In this document: positions 5,624 through 7,062 of the stretch, in pieces
Position numbering within the stretch: position 1 is the first letter of the stretch
Layout: every line of letters starts with the position of its first letter
Assembly: GCA_023395755.1 (NCBI GenBank)
Contig: JAEWYG010000151.1
Coordinates: forward strand, 1 to 7,062
Direction of reading: 5' to 3'
Length of the DNA stretch: 7,062 bases
DNA from: Actinomycetes bacterium
GTDB taxonomy: Bacteria; Actinomycetota; Coriobacteriia; Coriobacteriales; Eggerthellaceae
Notes under the pieces: model-generated
What the model was told of the DNA's origin: nothing
Database searches by the model: none
The model's input: only the letters and a program-made list of their open reading frames with translations
Translations under genes and position numbers: made by a program

Positions 5624-6967
5624 ATGGCGAAGGATATCCCCAACGATCAGAAGTACTACGATCCGGAGATTGAATGCATGCCGCGGCCGGAACTTGAGGC
5701 GCTGCAGTTGCAACGCCTGAAAGATATGGTGGCCTACGCATACGAAAACACAGTGTATTACAAGCGGGCGTTTGATGAGGCCGGGGTTGTGCCGGGTGAT
5801 ATTGAAACGCTTGACGATTTGTCGAAGTTTCCGTTTATTGACAAGAAGACGGAACGCGAAACGCAGCACGTAGGTAGTTTCTTCGGGGAAATGTGTTCAG
5901 TACCTGAAGAGGAAGTCATTTTTATGGCTACCTCGTCTGGTTCTACCGGTGTTCCTACGGTTAGTCCCTTTACGCAGGAAGACTTTGACCTGTGGCAAGA
6001 CACCGAGGCCCGGTTGTTTTGGCAGGCCGGCATGCGCCCGAGCGATCGCTATGTGCATGCACTCAACTTTGCGTTGTACGTAGGCGGCCCCGACGTTATT
6101 GGAGCGCAGCGTTTAGGTGCGCTCGCTATATGGGTAGGAGCTGTGCCGTCTGATCGCCTATTGTTCGTGCTGAAGCAATACCAGCCCACGATAATCTGGA
6201 CGTCTCCTTCGTATGCCTGGCATTTGGGTGAGATAGCCAAAGAAAAGGGGTACGATCTCAAGGTTGATTTTAGTATTCATACTATTATCGTTGCTGGTGA
6301 AGCGGGAGGTTCTGTTAAGTCGACGCGCGAGAGTATCGAGAATCTGTGGGGCGCGAAGGTTGTAGATTTTTACGGGCTGTCAGATATTTACGGAGCCTGC
6401 GCTGCCATGTGTGAGGCAAAGGATGGCTTGCATATTGTCGAGGATCAAATTCTTGTTGAGACGGTTGATCCTGTTACGGGAGAGATACTAGCTCCCGGCG
6501 AAACCGGTGAGCTGGTATACACCACGCTTATGAAGAAGGCGCGACCCATGATTCGCTTCCGTACGGGAGATATTGGTCGGGTGAGTATTGATATGTGTTC
6601 GTGTGGACGCACCTTGGCACGCATTCACATTACGGGACGCAAAGATGAAATGTTCATCGTTAGTGCCGTAAATGTATTCCCGACCGACATAGAATATGTG
6701 ATACGGGGGCTTGAGGGGCTTACGGGCGAGTATTCCATTCGTGTATACGAGCAGGACTTCACGTGCAAGTACGAGGTGTCGGTGGAGCGTTCACTTGGTA
6801 GCGATGAGCCTTACGACGTGGTGGCAAGCCGCACAATGACGGCCATCAAGGCCCATGTAGGCGTACGTCCGCAGAAGGTTATCGTGTATGATGCGGGCAA
6901 GCTAGGAACATCGTCCGAGCACAAGGCATCGCGCTTTATTGACGAGCGTGGCTGCACAACGCGATAG
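5624..6967 (+). CDS. Phenylacetate-CoA ligase-like acyl/aryl-CoA ligase
   Basis: This 447-residue cytosolic adenylate-forming enzyme resembles the phenylacetate-CoA ligase (PaaK) family, which activates a carboxylic acid with ATP and transfers it to coenzyme A. The large domain carries the phosphate-binding loop TSSGSTGVPT (103-112), GEAGG (225-229) and YGLSDIYGA (250-258). The hinge region has RTGD (313-316) and GRKDEM (338-343). The small domain starts near 344 with the family signature VNVFPTDIE (349-357), and the likely C-terminal catalytic lysine is K434 in SSEHKASRFID. C263, H270, C325 and C327 may form the metal site seen in some relatives. Length is typical. The start has GAGGAG at 5613-5618, five bases upstream. 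No phenylacetate-degradation genes are visible, so the true acid is unknown; bile, aromatic or short acyl acids are all possible. It is probably LysR-controlled and cotranscribed with the next gene. Confidence 0.88.
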   Translation: MAKDIPNDQKYYDPEIECMPRPELEALQLQRLKDMVAYAYENTVYYKRAFDEAGVVPGDIETLDDLSKFPFIDKKTERETQHVGSFFGEMCSVPEEEVIFMATSSGSTGVPTVSPFTQEDFDLWQDTEARLFWQAGMRPSDRYVHALNFALYVGGPDVIGAQRLGALAIWVGAVPSDRLLFVLKQYQPTIIWTSPSYAWHLGEIAKEKGYDLKVDFSIHTIIVAGEAGGSVKSTRESIENLWGAKVVDFYGLSDIYGACAAMCEAKDGLHIVEDQILVETVDPVTGEILAPGETGELVYTTLMKKARPMIRFRTGDIGRVSIDMCSCGRTLARIHITGRKDEMFIVSAVNVFPTDIEYVIRGLEGLTGEYSIRVYEQDFTCKYEVSVERSLGSDEPYDVVASRTMTAIKAHVGVRPQKVIVYDAGKLGTSSEHKASRFIDERGCTTR

Positions 6968-6981
6968 GGAGAGGCTAAGCT

Positions 6982-7062
6982 ATGACAGAACAAACAACTT
7001 TCGCCGTTTCTGGTCAGCACTACCTGTTTAACGTGCAGACATTCGCTCATACGGTGTTGGCG
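6982..7062 (+). CDS. 5' end of an unidentified gene (partial)
   Basis: An ATG at 6982 opens a frame that stays open for 27 codons to the window edge, beginning MTEQTTFAVSGQHYLFN. A GGGAGAGG ribosome site (6967-6974) overlaps the ligase stop codon and stands seven bases before the ATG. With only 14 bases between genes and no terminator, it is very likely in the ligase operon. The visible part shows no signal peptide, membrane segment or known motif, so its function cannot be named. It may act on the CoA ester the ligase makes. Confidence 0.7.
   Translation, partial: MTEQTTFAVSGQHYLFNVQTFAHTVLA

Noticed and set aside
1..7062. CRISPR array, insertion sequence, toxin-antitoxin pair or phage defence system
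   Set aside because: No spaced repeat array, transposase, terminal inverted repeats with target duplication, or defence-type domains could be found on either strand.

Overview
The window carries five complete or nearly complete protein genes plus two cut-off gene ends, at ordinary bacterial density with balanced base composition. Protein style and signals (AAGGAG-type ribosome sites, a TATAAT -10, short intergenic gaps) fit an anaerobic Gram-positive or actinobacterial chromosome. My best guess is Coriobacteriia/Eggerthellaceae, from general resemblance only; no rRNA or marker gene here proves it. I see no mobile element, CRISPR array, tRNA or rRNA.

Layout: bases 2-97 look like the tail of an unidentified gene. 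A 186-base leader follows, containing a long imperfect hairpin, and leads into a CorC/HlyC-family membrane protein (284-1609, +) of the CNNM-CBS magnesium/cobalt efflux type. A stem-loop terminator lies between it and a convergent amidohydrolase-2 family metal-dependent hydrolase (1724-2515, -). A 276-base divergent region with direct and inverted repeats and a perfect TATAAT precedes IMP dehydrogenase (2792-4312, +). A 44-base, 20-pair hairpin separates this from a convergent LysR-type regulator (4474-5400, -). The LysR gene is divergent from a phenylacetate-CoA ligase-like enzyme (5624-6967, +), which is followed after 14 bases by the start of another gene (6982 onward) that runs off the window.

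Functionally these are mostly independent units: cation homeostasis, a TIM-barrel hydrolase, and the committed step of GMP synthesis. The one clear regulatory module is LysR plus the acyl/aryl-CoA ligase operon. The shared divergent intergenic region holds two adjacent palindromes of LysR-box type, the nearer one centred about 64 bases before a plausible start point of the ligase operon.

The most notable protein is the IMP dehydrogenase. It is not of the common bacterial type: from memory it closely matches the unusual enzyme of the protozoan Tritrichomonas foetus, down to the numbering of catalytic residues. I do not see convincing evidence for a wholly new multi-gene system; the leads are the parasite-like IMPDH, the LysR operator pair, the structured leader of the efflux gene and the unassigned ligase operon.
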